Source of the DNA: a virus
DNA: 64,000 nt
Reading direction: 5' to 3' (one strand)
Virus record (IMG/VR): IMGVR_UViG_3300020160_000289
Span: 1-64,000 of that record
In this document: positions 53,401 through 60,157 of the stretch, in pieces
Numbering within the stretch: position 1 is the first letter of the stretch
How the letters are laid out: each line of letters starts with the position of its first letter
The notes under the pieces: generated by a model
The model's input: the letters and a program-made list of their open reading frames with translations, nothing else
Told to the model about the DNA's origin: nothing
The model's database searches: none
Position numbers and translations under genes: made by a program

Positions 53401-54062
53401 TTTAGGGTTCTTTCTAGTAGAGGTATATCTGGAAAGAATTGAACGTTAGTATATGTACCAACAGTATCTACTTGCTTAGTAAAAATATTTTCTAAGTAAG
53501 CACTCTTCCAGTAAGAAGTAGTATTACCGATACTGTAATCAGAAATAATATTAGTATTGGTAATAAATTCTGTTACTGTAAATCCGTTAGTAACTGTGGT
53601 AACAAATGTCCCGGAACTTAGATAGGGTAATAGATCAGTATCAATCTCTCCAAGTAGACTAATCGTGTCGCTTGATGTAGTATCGCCTAATTTAATATTT
53701 CCTTGGGCAAAGAAATTTCCTGTAGCAAATACATCACCGTCAACTCGTAGGTCAGAGTTGATAAATGTATCATCTGTACCGCCTGGTGTAATATTAAATG
53801 GACCGTAGATGGTCGAAACTGTGCTACTAGATGTTGAGCTTTCTATGGTTATTAAACCGATAGTAGCGGTATTAAGGATTATTTTGGCAGCTCTAATTGT
53901 GCCTGTGTTAACATCTAACTCGTATGCCGGAGCAGATTGTCTAATACCAATTCGGCCGTTTACAACGTCAACATATAGCAAATCATCGTCAATTGCTATG
54001 TCTATGCCGTCTCGTCGCAAGTTGCTTGCGAGTAACGGACCAGTAATGCGACCAATGGCCAT
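47490..54062 (-). CDS. Giant beta-helix protein with eight Cys-Arg-Asp modules, 2190 aa
   Basis: N-terminus MAIGRITGPLLASNLRRDG and VNGRIGIRQSAPAYELDV resembles phage fibre attachment ends. A pectin-lyase-like region starts near residue 248 (LYVNENGSDENDG, VIKVAPGKYYEDNPI). The GSGGGALVDGFAPS / VFDAFTQITQGG block is shared with the 2444-aa paralogue. Eight copies of the Cys-Arg-Asp module follow (for example KCRRDVGYIVDSVCFDML, KCSRDTGLIVDSIAIDML). The C-terminus ends VFFTSTDQNGDFRIG ... FEKSLFAQMTPFIL plus AVEAGGSE. Very likely a tail or baseplate structural protein. Strong AAGGAGC ribosome site; late octamer 90 nt upstream. Confidence 0.86.
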   Translation of the reverse strand: MAIGRITGPLLASNLRRDGIDIAIDDDLLYVDVVNGRIGIRQSAPAYELDVNTGTIRAAKIILNTATIGLITIESSTSSSTVSTIYGPFNITPGGTDDTFINSDLRVDGDVFATGNFFAQGNIKLGDTTSSDTISLLGEIDTDLLPYLSSGTFVTTVTNGFTVTEFITNTNIISDYSIGNTTSYWKSAYLENIFTKQVDTVGTYTNVQFFPDIPLLERTLNKSVQINGDIRVYGGNPIGTAPVVNNILYVNENGSDENDGRAMDSSRACRTISGATKSPYYKQGTVIKVAPGKYYEDNPIELLPYTSVYGDSLRGVFVFPLNNAVDLFHVNSGVYITGMTMRDLRRGEVTRYVPGGAGTYTTGAYCVAFPPKLDNPIDVFHSPYIQNCTNQSGPWLFDGTMFVPNQTVQVPLVVATSTYVINTTVITVNILPEISGQMPEIGMSINGKGILIDPDILVATIDAIENPDPNFQTAKGLLVDNKSFIQDEVVSYVDFFYSDLVYDRVKCRRDVGYVVDALVNDVILGGNESIVTAGKSYYVNNVQILGNETTATIAAFNRIGVIAKDIVSNVTVTKTTGTIAFQSFNTASNGGSVVVGGIDNSISLLVDILENQPGYENAAALLNANRGFLQAEVVSFVNETYVGQSIPSFTYDRSKCFRDTGLLIDALATDLLYGGNEQSTAAGASYSNGAVIANQIDETVSAITYLGSIVRDVILKNQLLDSYQSTVTQIVNLTTGTNAAVELVSRNIVLINRRIQGKQTSSLVSNSVNPSTISEIVNSYDLLVANKEFLQHEVVAYVDTTFTKLDFVYNESHCERDTGLILDGLTLDLVYGGSSQSTFAGLQYWNQGTTEIPGEETITRNAFNYAKQISEQIVQNFTVSKLSTAIQDTSVTATSVTVVSDLVDKYDVILNILTVGTAGVTDTIVPNGAVSTDVDVLYAVQTLKNNKSFIQDEVVAYVEANKPSGFVYDQTKCRRDAGYIVNSVTMDLLRGGNRQSVQAGVSYYGYNSTSTVLINEIPQTMAAYKYMKALVDKVVQRITATRTYQPNILQNTDYLAATADESRAVGDNIDLIRKIIKYGPSAAPELSSIGLDISTSTSVLRAYDLLVANRDFIVAEVVEFVNTTFINPYVFKYNEEKCFRDVGLIVDAVAQDIVNRSNIKSLEAGYAYWDNAVSVIEGQTKETAGAILYFKNLALEVIANNPVTSLYQTSKQITVPGSSSTTATIVVPQLINSQLNGGYVARDLVRNNFDAIATIIENGPPFAPPSTNSTLTQFILHLSTSTIASATNDIMYIGYTTVYPEEDKNMPGEWSLDGFADRRIDPNGSGGGALVDGFAPSTRSPIQSFVFDAFTQITQGGRGIHIINEGYAQLVSVFTIFCNIAVETDAGGIASITNSNNNFGDLCLLSRGYGRRKFGGTIYNPANVAYNELTNSFEANEYYPQGYFPTSQQVCVFVPDPANRPHISLVMEVVPPDEYVNYDGITVPYINEQGFPGFLTAIVNTSSLTTSSYTVDGIDVTGVSVGQTVYIRDQFGYEADDNGDGVAYLTTGTTITEVNYQSITLSNPILQGGGQYGNGNYFNIYCCGNAYYNILSSKTVTSPYPTGQSKILGQETETIDAINYLRDISNNVVSNILMTATYSTSVAQTIDNGFPSGNNSTGFISDSLGIITGVILAGPQAAPQVKTTGTAVAGKNDAIALLKKNKIFLMNETVSYVDAIYGGFTYDEAKCSRDTGLIVDSIAIDMLYDSISQSTFAGLQYWNQDSYTGDIIDQIVQTRGAIAYLKSLVVSTAGGAPGVVAGQRFDNILDILDNGIVGISDDIVPNGFKTTDFTALTAVANVQASKESYKTQVINYITSTYGGGFSYDETKCRRDVGYIVDSVCFDMLHGGNRQSIMSGVYYYGFNPADSAIDNQIPQTEAAYNFIKAIVGDIVTGTPTSPNFQTAVPQVTNLNPATLAEAAVLQSKVDIITDIIRNGPDEAGEKVPVGLVQNANPNRLKAFALLLANKEFIKAETIAYINETFPQTFVYNKQKCRRDAGLMIDALIADLQTGGNFRSVEAAKTYYTREGTYHIATLEDNVRNQLLFVDGSTVNFYQRSYQSASGYLFEYCGAGTQYGALPQVGRVDPEQTKEVVQLNNGKVFFTSTDQNGDFRIGPTLVISQATGVLSGRTFEKSLFAQMTPFILAVEAGGSE
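47880..52600 (-). repeat. Eight copies of the Cys-Arg-Asp module
   Basis: Same pattern as in the 2444-aa paralogue. Copies include KCRRDVGYVVDALVNDVI (first) through KCRRDAGLMIDALIADLQ (last). The central copies carry YYGYN or YWNQ endings. Approximate boundaries. Confidence 0.83.
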
Positions 54063-54130
54063 TCTAGCTCCTTATACACCGAGTTTCACGGATAACCACC
54101 TTGCATTGCGGGTTTACCACAGTATAATCC

Positions 54131-54146
54131 TGCCAAAAATTTGGCA
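54131..54146. other. 16-bp palindrome in the gap before the 2190-aa gene
   Basis: TGCCAAA-AA-TTTGGCA, with 7-nt arms. It lies 6 nt downstream of the late octamer at 54153, so the transcript would begin in or next to it, giving a small 5' hairpin. It has no T-run, so it does not look like a terminator. The rest of this 127-bp gap holds only the ribosome site. Confidence 0.5.
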
Positions 54147-54152
54147 TCGTTG

Positions 54153-54160
54153 TATTTATT
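54153..54160 (-). promoter_or_regulatory. Late promoter octamer AATAAATA for the 2190-aa gene
   Basis: Perfect octamer on the minus strand, 90 nt before ATG 54062, in a 127-bp intergenic gap. Confidence 0.6.
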
Positions 54161-54189
54161 TGGAAAGCAATATTTGTGCCGTATAGGCG

Positions 54190-54912
54190 TTAGCCTGGAG
54201 GGAAATATCCGTCGTATCCAAGCATTGCTACTACTGGCTTTGCTGGCACTGGTCCGGAGAAAGTTATATAACTTCCAGTATTAAATGTAAATGTTAATGC
54301 TGTACCTTCTGTCAGTGTTCCAGTTAACGCATTAGAGATTGTAATGTTAAATGTATTGTCTAAAGTTCCTAACACCACAGTTCCGTTTGGTATAGACGAG
54401 TCGCCTGTGACTGTTGTTCCTGGTTGAACGTTAAACACATTGTCGAGTTGTAGTATTGTATTTCCGGCAGTAGTTGTTGCTGTAGTTGTAGCCGAAGCTG
54501 GGTTAGGATCTGTTGTTAGATCGTAGTTAGTTCCGGGAATTTGAAATACGTTATCAACATAGACCATAACGTTTTGAGCGCCGGCATCGTATGACGGTTG
54601 ATAATCTTGGTTTAATGGTCCAAACAAATTGCTATAATAATTTCCACTTCCTAAATTTTGAGCCACGATCGTAGCCGGTCGTACCATTCTAACTCTTTCC
54701 CAAACATTATTTGATAGAGCTTCAAACTCTAGCATTGTTAAATTATGTCTAATTTGGCCCGGAGTTACGTCAAGCGGAAGTTCTTGAGTTGTTCCAGATG
54801 GCAGTCTTAAACTTTGTGTGGTATCGATAATAGCACGGCCATCTTGCTCTACAGCAAGAGTATTGCTTTGCGGACTATGAGAATCTAAATTTAGTCTTTT
54901 ATAAAATTTCAT
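54190..54912 (-). CDS. Fibre-associated structural protein, 240 aa
   Basis: N-terminal half has a phage structural pattern: SLRLPSGTTQELP, TPGQIRHNLTMLEFEALSNN and VWERVR, typical of proteins that open with a short beta region and 'PG-x-I-R-x-N'. Then NVMVYVDNVFQIPGTNYDL, a motif of fibre-linked proteins. The C-terminal part is Thr-rich beta sequence ending VVAMLGYDGYFPPG. Function unknown beyond being a likely virion component; it is 4 bp downstream of the 105-aa gene. Confidence 0.76.
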   Translation of the reverse strand: MKFYKRLNLDSHSPQSNTLAVEQDGRAIIDTTQSLRLPSGTTQELPLDVTPGQIRHNLTMLEFEALSNNVWERVRMVRPATIVAQNLGSGNYYSNLFGPLNQDYQPSYDAGAQNVMVYVDNVFQIPGTNYDLTTDPNPASATTTATTTAGNTILQLDNVFNVQPGTTVTGDSSIPNGTVVLGTLDNTFNITISNALTGTLTEGTALTFTFNTGSYITFSGPVPAKPVVAMLGYDGYFPPG

Positions 54913-54916
54913 AGTA

Positions 54917-55234
54917 TTAACCTACTAGAACATAGCTACATGTGCAGGTAATAATTGTATTTTGACTTGCCTGAGCTTGCACGCTGTCACCGTCTTGTAA
55001 AATAAATCTTTCTGTGTCCATGCTAAAAGTTTCTCCGGCCGGAACAGAAATTTGATTTAAAATTATATTTGCGTCACCTGCGGCAATAGCAGACGGTACC
55101 ATCCATACGCTCACTGTTGCGTCAACAGTTAAACTTGAATTACAAAATATTAAGCAGGTAACAGCGTTTTCTCCGTTGGCTACAAAGACTTCTGTTTTTT
55201 GTGATGCGCTTAATTGCGAGTTAGTGATTGCCAT
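54917..55234 (-). CDS. Small virion-associated beta protein, 105 aa
   Basis: All-beta sequence with KTEVFVANGENAVTCLIFCN, ATVSVWMVPS, ISVPAGETFSMDTE and QDGDSVQAQAS. The pattern 'V-F-V-A-N-x-x-N-A-V-T ... L-x-F-C-N' then 'I-x-V-P-A-G-E-T' resembles the 128-aa protein, so they may be paralogous accessory subunits. Ribosome site AAGGAA; coupled to neighbours with 4-9 bp gaps. Function unknown. Confidence 0.76.
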   Translation of the reverse strand: MAITNSQLSASQKTEVFVANGENAVTCLIFCNSSLTVDATVSVWMVPSAIAAGDANIILNQISVPAGETFSMDTERFILQDGDSVQAQASQNTIITCTCSYVLVG

Positions 55235-55243
55235 ATAAATTCC

Positions 55244-56272
55244 TTATCCAAATATAATGCTGTATACCAATGCTTTTCTAGCCGATACTAGTTCACCTGT
55301 AACTGTAACGTCTGGATTAGCACCCACGTCAATTGTTTTAAAGAACAATCCAGTGCCGCCTGCTCCAGGAGTTGATGTTGTATAAACTTTAACTACACCG
55401 TATTCTGCTTGAGGCGGTGTGTTAGACATTCCGACTGACAGTCCATTATTTACAACTGTTGTACCTGTTCCGATAGTTGTCAAGAACAAGTTTGCGTTTG
55501 GTGCTAGTGTTCTAAGAGTTGTTCCTACAACTGCTAGGCTTCCTAATTGGATACTACTGCCTTGAACAATCATAGTTCCTACACCATCAATGTAGGTTGT
55601 TATTTTACTAGGTACACCTGTAACGCTATCGTCTGCGACAGTGATATAAGTATTACCTTGTCTTAATTCTAAAGATGTTAGAGCATTAGTAGCGGTGCCT
55701 CGTAAAGCCGAGTTATCAACGTAGTATTTGTTTGGAATGTCATCGTCATGGACAACACGACTAGCGTAATTAGTTTGGCCTGCTACAGATAACACCGCGG
55801 CTGATCCTCGACCTAAGAAGTTAAGGGTGCGTCTATTAAATCCGTCTAGCGGAGCACTACTTGATAGTACGATTCCACCAACTTCGATCGCTGTACCAGT
55901 GCTTCCAGACTTTATTGTCCAAAGTCCTTGAGTTGTTTTATTAGTTTGCGTAGAAGCAACAATTGACCAAGACCTAGCATCGTCATATAAGAACGTAGCG
56001 GCTGTAATTAAACTACCGTTATTTCCTCTATCAACTAAAATACCAGCTTGTCCTAGTGTTACGTAGTTGTTACTTTCACCAGAGTTTAAAACTAAGATGT
56101 TATCTCTAACATTGGTATTTGTAGACGAGATAGCTGTTTGAACGCCACGGACGTCAAGGTTTCCTGTAATAATTACAGTACCGGTATTAACACCAGTGTC
56201 AAGAGTCAGTATACCGGCATTGCCAGTTTTGATCTTTAGATCACCAGAATATGATAAAACGTCTAAGGCCAT
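55244..56272 (-). CDS. Fibre/structural protein, 342 aa
   Basis: Beta-rich. The N-terminal part LKIKTGNAGILTLDTGVNTG and VIITGNLDVRG leads to a 'STNTNVRDNILVLN' segment, which matches the 'NSTxTxIxDPVIxLG' module of the 1858- and 1088-aa proteins. Central NKYYVDNSALRG is a common fibre motif ('N-K-x-Y-V-D'). The C-terminal region has YGVVKVYTTSTPG, GTGLFFKT and VSARKALVYSIIFG. Probably a fibre or tail-associated protein, first gene of the fibre block after the capsid genes. Ribosome site AAGGAAG; octamer GCTAAATA 18 nt upstream, just after a terminator. Confidence 0.8.
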   Translation of the reverse strand: MALDVLSYSGDLKIKTGNAGILTLDTGVNTGTVIITGNLDVRGVQTAISSTNTNVRDNILVLNSGESNNYVTLGQAGILVDRGNNGSLITAATFLYDDARSWSIVASTQTNKTTQGLWTIKSGSTGTAIEVGGIVLSSSAPLDGFNRRTLNFLGRGSAAVLSVAGQTNYASRVVHDDDIPNKYYVDNSALRGTATNALTSLELRQGNTYITVADDSVTGVPSKITTYIDGVGTMIVQGSSIQLGSLAVVGTTLRTLAPNANLFLTTIGTGTTVVNNGLSVGMSNTPPQAEYGVVKVYTTSTPGAGGTGLFFKTIDVGANPDVTVTGELVSARKALVYSIIFG

Positions 56273-56290
56273 GTATTCTTCCTTTATACA

Positions 56291-56298
56291 TATTTAGC
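56291..56298 (-). promoter_or_regulatory. Late octamer variant GCTAAATA before the 342-aa gene
   Basis: 18 nt before ATG 56272, with an AAGGAAG ribosome site between, and 8 nt after the terminator stem. Confidence 0.5.
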
Positions 56299-56306
56299 AG
56301 ATCATA

Positions 56307-56330
56307 AGAAAAGGGCCAAAGCCCTTTTCT
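56307..56330 (-). terminator. Terminator after the 238-aa gene
   Basis: Perfect 10-bp stem AGAAAAGGGC / GCCCTTTTCT with a 4-nt loop and T-rich downstream side, 16 bp beyond the stop at 56347. Confidence 0.88.
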
Positions 56331-56346
56331 GTTGTGCTAATACAAA

Positions 56347-57063
56347 TTAATTATTAGCCAAAGTAACGGTGTCATTGGTTACTGCAGTAGTGATATTCCA
56401 CTTGACCCAAGACTCGTCAGCAAATTCGTGACCAGCTGAACCATATTGTTTTAGTTTTGCCTTGCGGCCATTTAACTTCATAACATAGTATGTTTTACCG
56501 GCATAGTCAGTTGCTGTTAAATCAGCTTCGCCGGCTGCGTCGGCAACACCATCATACACTAATTTAACACGGCCAACACCTTCTGATGTAGCTACTAGAT
56601 ATTTGTTACTGCCTGTTTGACGGATAATATCGCCTAATAGACGTGCTGTTCCACCAGTACCGGATACTAGACCAGCGGTACCACTAGCAGGAATATAAGC
56701 ATATATAGCAAGACCGTTAGCACGAGCAGCCGCTGTTAAACCAATTGCGTATGTGGCAGCAGATCCAGTTGTTGCTGGACTTACTGTTACAGTAACACTA
56801 CCTGTTGAAGTATAACCACTACCTGCGTTTCCGACACTAAATGCTGTTACGCGACGATCGGTTCCGATAGTTAATGTACCAGTGGCAGCTTGGCCGCCGG
56901 CAATTTGAGGTGTTGAACCTGCCCATGTATAGTTTGTTGTAGTAGAATATAGTGTACCTGTTGTAACTACCGCTACTGAAGCAAATCCTTCTCCGCCTAC
57001 GCCTTCACCGTCTAACGCTACGTTAGTGTTGGCAAAAAATTTCTTTTGAATTGGACGTCCCAT
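56347..57063 (-). CDS. Putative virion protein next to gp23, 238 aa
   Basis: Begins MGRPIQKKFFANTNVALDG, as do other marine phage proteins that sit beside capsid genes (from memory). Middle is Thr/Gly/Ala-rich beta sequence (VSVGNAGSGYTSTGS-type region), and the C-terminal half has DIIRQTGSNKYLVATSEGVG and VKLVYDGVADAAGEA, KTYYVMKLNGRKAKL. It has a strong AAGGAGA ribosome site and is bracketed by terminators at both ends, so it can be expressed on its own, as an abundant structural protein would be. A capsid decoration role is a guess from position. Confidence 0.74.
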   Translation of the reverse strand: MGRPIQKKFFANTNVALDGEGVGGEGFASVAVVTTGTLYSTTTNYTWAGSTPQIAGGQAATGTLTIGTDRRVTAFSVGNAGSGYTSTGSVTVTVSPATTGSAATYAIGLTAAARANGLAIYAYIPASGTAGLVSGTGGTARLLGDIIRQTGSNKYLVATSEGVGRVKLVYDGVADAAGEADLTATDYAGKTYYVMKLNGRKAKLKQYGSAGHEFADESWVKWNITTAVTNDTVTLANN

Positions 57064-57134
57064 TTTTTTCTCCTTATTTGGCTACAGGGCGTTCTATGCC
57101 CATACGCGGTGGGGACCGCATAACTGTAGTCGTG

Positions 57135-57142
57135 TATTTAAC
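57135..57142 (-). promoter_or_regulatory. Variant late octamer GTTAAATA abutting the gp23 terminator
   Basis: Directly adjoins the terminator stem at 57143. It is 71 nt before ATG 57063. Position two differs from consensus. Confidence 0.35.
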
Positions 57143-57168
57143 AAAAAACCCGCCGAAGCGGGTTTTTT
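57143..57168 (-). terminator. gp23 terminator
   Basis: Perfect 11-bp stem AAAAAACCCGC / GCGGGTTTTTT with a 4-nt loop, ending in a T-run, 25 bp after the gp23 stop. Confidence 0.95.
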
Positions 57169-57193
57169 GATTGGTTTAAAGTAACTTTTCGAA

Positions 57194-58372
57194 TTAACGG
57201 AAAGAAACGTTTGCGCTTGTGATAGCAACTTTGCCTAGGTAGTCAGCTGCATTACCTAGAGAAGAAGCAGTGTTTGTCAACTCAACATAGCCGTAGCGTG
57301 TTAAGAAGCCAACTACTGGTTCGAATGTTGCTGGGTCTAGAACAACACCAGAACTCATTAGAGGAATGTAAGGGCAATAGAATGCCGCTGCATCAGCCTC
57401 GGAAGGTCCTTTGTAACCAATTAGACATTGGTTGTTGTCGTCTGTATCGCTTAGATAAGCATCAACATAGATTCTCATGCTGTTATTCAATGTACCAACA
57501 AACTTAGTGTTTGTAGGAGCTTCGAATGTACCTTCTGTTGTACGAGCAAATGCGCTTGTAGTAGCAGATTGTAGGATTGTCAAAGCCTGGTTAGAAATAA
57601 CTGCCCAGTTAGCAGAACCACGACGTGTACGCTGAGCGATCAAGTTAGCAACACGGTTGATCTGAACTGCCAATGCGGCATGCTCGTCACCAACGAATGT
57701 AGCTGTACCAGATACAGCGGCTTGGTCATAAGTTTGTTCAACTGTGCCTAGAGCACGTAAAGAACCTAGAATTTCTTGGTCGATTTCAGCAGTAATTTCT
57801 TGTGCTAAAGCGGCCATGATTTCTGCTTCGATGTCAATACCTTGCATAGCTTGAGCATCTTGTGCTGCCTCGAAAGTCCAACGAGCGCTTAGTTTACGAG
57901 ACTTAGCTTCGACTGGTGCTTTCAAGATTTGAATGCTCATACGCTTGCCTGGTTGGCCTTCTAAGATAGAAGTTGTTTGAGCTTTCGGTGTTGCATTGTT
58001 GTTACCGGAGTAACCAGCTGCAATCTTGAATGGGCTTAGTGCCTCATCTCCAGCTACCACGGAATCGCCGCTTGATGTATCAGCGTAACGAACACGTAGA
58101 GTATGGATTTGTGCTACTGGGCCTGTCATTGGTTGAACACCAACGATTTCGTTAGCAATAACGGTTGGCATAACACGACGAATAACTGGAAGAATAACGC
58201 GGTTTAAAGTTGCGATATTACCAGTGCTTGTAGCACCTGCGGATGCAGATTCTGCCAAGTACTTGCGTGTGTTTTCCAAGCAAACTGCCATTGAAGACTT
58301 ACGTGTACCGGATAGGCCTTCAAGCAGAGCTTCTTTGGTCTCTGACCATCTTTCATTTAATAATTGTGACAT
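57194..58372 (-). CDS. 23: Major capsid protein gp23 (short form)
   Basis: Forms the head shell after gp21 processing. 392 residues (T4: 521; cyanophage forms are usually nearer 460-470). The N-terminal propeptide probably runs to residue 41, where LAE then SASAG fits the gp21 consensus L/I-x-E. The core starts GNIATLNRVILPVIRRVMPTV and contains ANEIVGVQPMTGPV, KMSIQIL-like KRMSIQILKAPVEAKSRKLS, TFEAAQDAQAMQGIDIEAE and EITAEIDQEIL. The stretch between RVRYADTSSG and GKRMSIQ is only about 50 residues, so the T4 insertion domain appears missing. Strong AAGGAGA ribosome site; good terminator. Confidence 0.96.
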   Translation of the reverse strand: MSQLLNERWSETKEALLEGLSGTRKSSMAVCLENTRKYLAESASAGATSTGNIATLNRVILPVIRRVMPTVIANEIVGVQPMTGPVAQIHTLRVRYADTSSGDSVVAGDEALSPFKIAAGYSGNNNATPKAQTTSILEGQPGKRMSIQILKAPVEAKSRKLSARWTFEAAQDAQAMQGIDIEAEIMAALAQEITAEIDQEILGSLRALGTVEQTYDQAAVSGTATFVGDEHAALAVQINRVANLIAQRTRRGSANWAVISNQALTILQSATTSAFARTTEGTFEAPTNTKFVGTLNNSMRIYVDAYLSDTDDNNQCLIGYKGPSEADAAAFYCPYIPLMSSGVVLDPATFEPVVGFLTRYGYVELTNTASSLGNAADYLGKVAITSANVSFR

Positions 58373-58398
58373 TTTATGTCTTCTCCTTGAATATTAAA

Positions 58399-59499
58399 TT
58401 ATTTTAGTCCCGCTAATTTGCGGATATCTAAAATATTATCTGAGCCTACCTGTGGCTGTTTGTTTTCACGATCTCCAGTTACAACTGCGCTTTCAGATAG
58501 CATTTCTGGGGCTTTCGCCTTTACTGCTTTCTTCATACCGCCTTCCATAACTGCTGGTAGGTATTTGTCAAATGCTTCATTCAGTTTTGCAGTCTGTACA
58601 GACTCTAGCAATTCTTTCATGATTCCCTTTTTGTCAGCACTTAGTGGTGCTAACAATTCCGCCATTACTTCTTTGCGATTAGCAACGTCATGAGCAACGC
58701 GGATTTCGCGGTCTTTAGACTCTACTAATTTTGCCTTTTCAGTAACAACAGATCTTGCTTCAGCTAGCTCTAGCTCTTTCTTTTCGATAACCTTTAACAG
58801 TTTTGATGTTTCAGATTTTTCGTTCAAGTAGCTTGTGCTGAACTCTTGAGCAAACGCTTCAAATAAACGACGACCGAATGAGTTTTCACGAGCTGAGTCG
58901 ATGTCTTCCTTGAGCTGTTTCATCTCTTTGGTCAATGTCTTCTTAACTGTTTCTTCAACAATTCCGGCGCTACGTTTAATAAACTTAGCTCTAACTTCTT
59001 CAAATTTGCCTTTAGCTTCGCGGACTAGACGAACTTTAGCTTCAGCTAAATCGCGCTTGTCTACAGCAAACTCGTTTATTTCTCTTGCTAGAGCAGTTAC
59101 AATGAACTGTTCTAACTTAGCAAAATTCTCACTAACTTTCTTACGATCGCTTTGGAACTCTACCATTTCCTTACCTAGCTGTTTTAGAATAAATGATTCC
59201 ATAACTTTGGCATCACTACCCATCTTGCGTTGATAAGCAACCTTAGCTTCCGCTAATGCTTTTTTATCTTCAGCAAGTTCAGCCATTTCAACGGCCAATC
59301 TCTCACCGACCATCTTGTCAAGTGCTTCAACCATTACGCTCTTATCATGAGAATAACGTTGAGCAAACTCTTCACGAAGTTCAGCAGTGACTTGGTCGCG
59401 ATTCTCTTGAATCTTCTGATTTAAAGCAGATTCAATCATAGACTTATCGTCTTCTGACATCATGCCACTTTCGACCAGCTTATTGAATGCGTCCAACAT
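58399..59499 (-). CDS. 22: Prohead scaffolding core protein gp22
   Basis: Scaffold of the prohead, removed by gp21. 366 residues (T4: 269), almost entirely charged heptad-like helix (for example EKKELELAEARSVVTEKAKL), with a N-terminal MLDAFNKLVESGMMSED and a C-terminal region with PEMLSESAVVTGD, which contains a gp21-type L-S-E then S site, and the terminal DIRKLAGLK. It is between gp21 and gp23 as in T4. Ribosome site GGAGACA. Assignment by position and coiled-coil composition. Confidence 0.9.
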   Translation of the reverse strand: MLDAFNKLVESGMMSEDDKSMIESALNQKIQENRDQVTAELREEFAQRYSHDKSVMVEALDKMVGERLAVEMAELAEDKKALAEAKVAYQRKMGSDAKVMESFILKQLGKEMVEFQSDRKKVSENFAKLEQFIVTALAREINEFAVDKRDLAEAKVRLVREAKGKFEEVRAKFIKRSAGIVEETVKKTLTKEMKQLKEDIDSARENSFGRRLFEAFAQEFSTSYLNEKSETSKLLKVIEKKELELAEARSVVTEKAKLVESKDREIRVAHDVANRKEVMAELLAPLSADKKGIMKELLESVQTAKLNEAFDKYLPAVMEGGMKKAVKAKAPEMLSESAVVTGDRENKQPQVGSDNILDIRKLAGLK

Positions 59500-59511
59500 C
59501 GCTTTGTCTCC

Positions 59512-60144
59512 TTAGGGTTTTAACCCATTAATAATATTAAGCATCGCCTCGCGGAGATACTTCTGGGCCTTTGGATCTTGTTTTACCTCTTGCGCCACCC
59601 TAAACGCTCTACTACCGCCTCTCATATTCATAAGATGCTCGTAGACTGGTGTAGGATAAGCTCCTGGCGCACTTGGCTGGGCAACAATGTCGACTGTGAT
59701 AATCTCAAATTCGGATACTTTACCGCTAGCCTCGTCAACGTTTCCGCTGCCTCGACTGCTGACGCCAAGTTTTACACCGGCTTCAAGCATAGTACGAACT
59801 AAATTGCCCATCGGAGTAGGAAGGACTTTCATCTTTCCATAACCATTAGGACCGTCCATCCACATATCTGTTATCATGTGTGACACACGGTCTAAATTTA
59901 CTTTTAAGTCATCTGGATGATCAACTTCGCCTAGAACACTATAACCATTTTGAATCTGGTCATTTAAAGTTTTAACGGCATTTGTAATTTCATCTACAGG
60001 ATACACACGCTGGTTAGCATTGCGTATACCGCCTTGGATAGCAATACCTTTTAGAAAAAGGTTCTTGCCATCTTTGTCGTCAGATTCTAAAACTACTCTA
60101 GCTTGATCAAAACTTAAATGTTCTCTTAGGTATGATAATTTCAT
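59512..60144 (-). CDS. 21: Prohead protease gp21
   Basis: Serine protease that processes capsid and core proteins during head maturation. 210 residues (T4: 212). Candidate catalytic residues are H76 in GEVDHPDD and S129/S130 in LGVSSRGSGNV, in the order His then Ser of the herpes-like prohead proteases. Additional family sequence: IQGGIRNANQRVYPVDEI and EIITVDIVAQPSAPGAY. Ribosome site GGAAATC precedes ATG 60144. It sits between the gp67-like gene and gp22. Assignment is secure. Confidence 0.96.
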   Translation of the reverse strand: MKLSYLREHLSFDQARVVLESDDKDGKNLFLKGIAIQGGIRNANQRVYPVDEITNAVKTLNDQIQNGYSVLGEVDHPDDLKVNLDRVSHMITDMWMDGPNGYGKMKVLPTPMGNLVRTMLEAGVKLGVSSRGSGNVDEASGKVSEFEIITVDIVAQPSAPGAYPTPVYEHLMNMRGGSRAFRVAQEVKQDPKAQKYLREAMLNIINGLKP

Positions 60145-60157
60145 CCCGATTTCCTAA

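Noticed and set aside
39736-54062. Pectate lyase enzyme activity for the two giant proteins
   Set aside because: Only the beta-helix-like opening is visible; no conserved catalytic Asp/Arg set of polysaccharide lyases could be recognised.
54131-54146. TGCCAAA-TTTGGCA palindrome as a terminator
   Set aside because: Short stem without T-run, and placed downstream of a promoter rather than of a stop codon.
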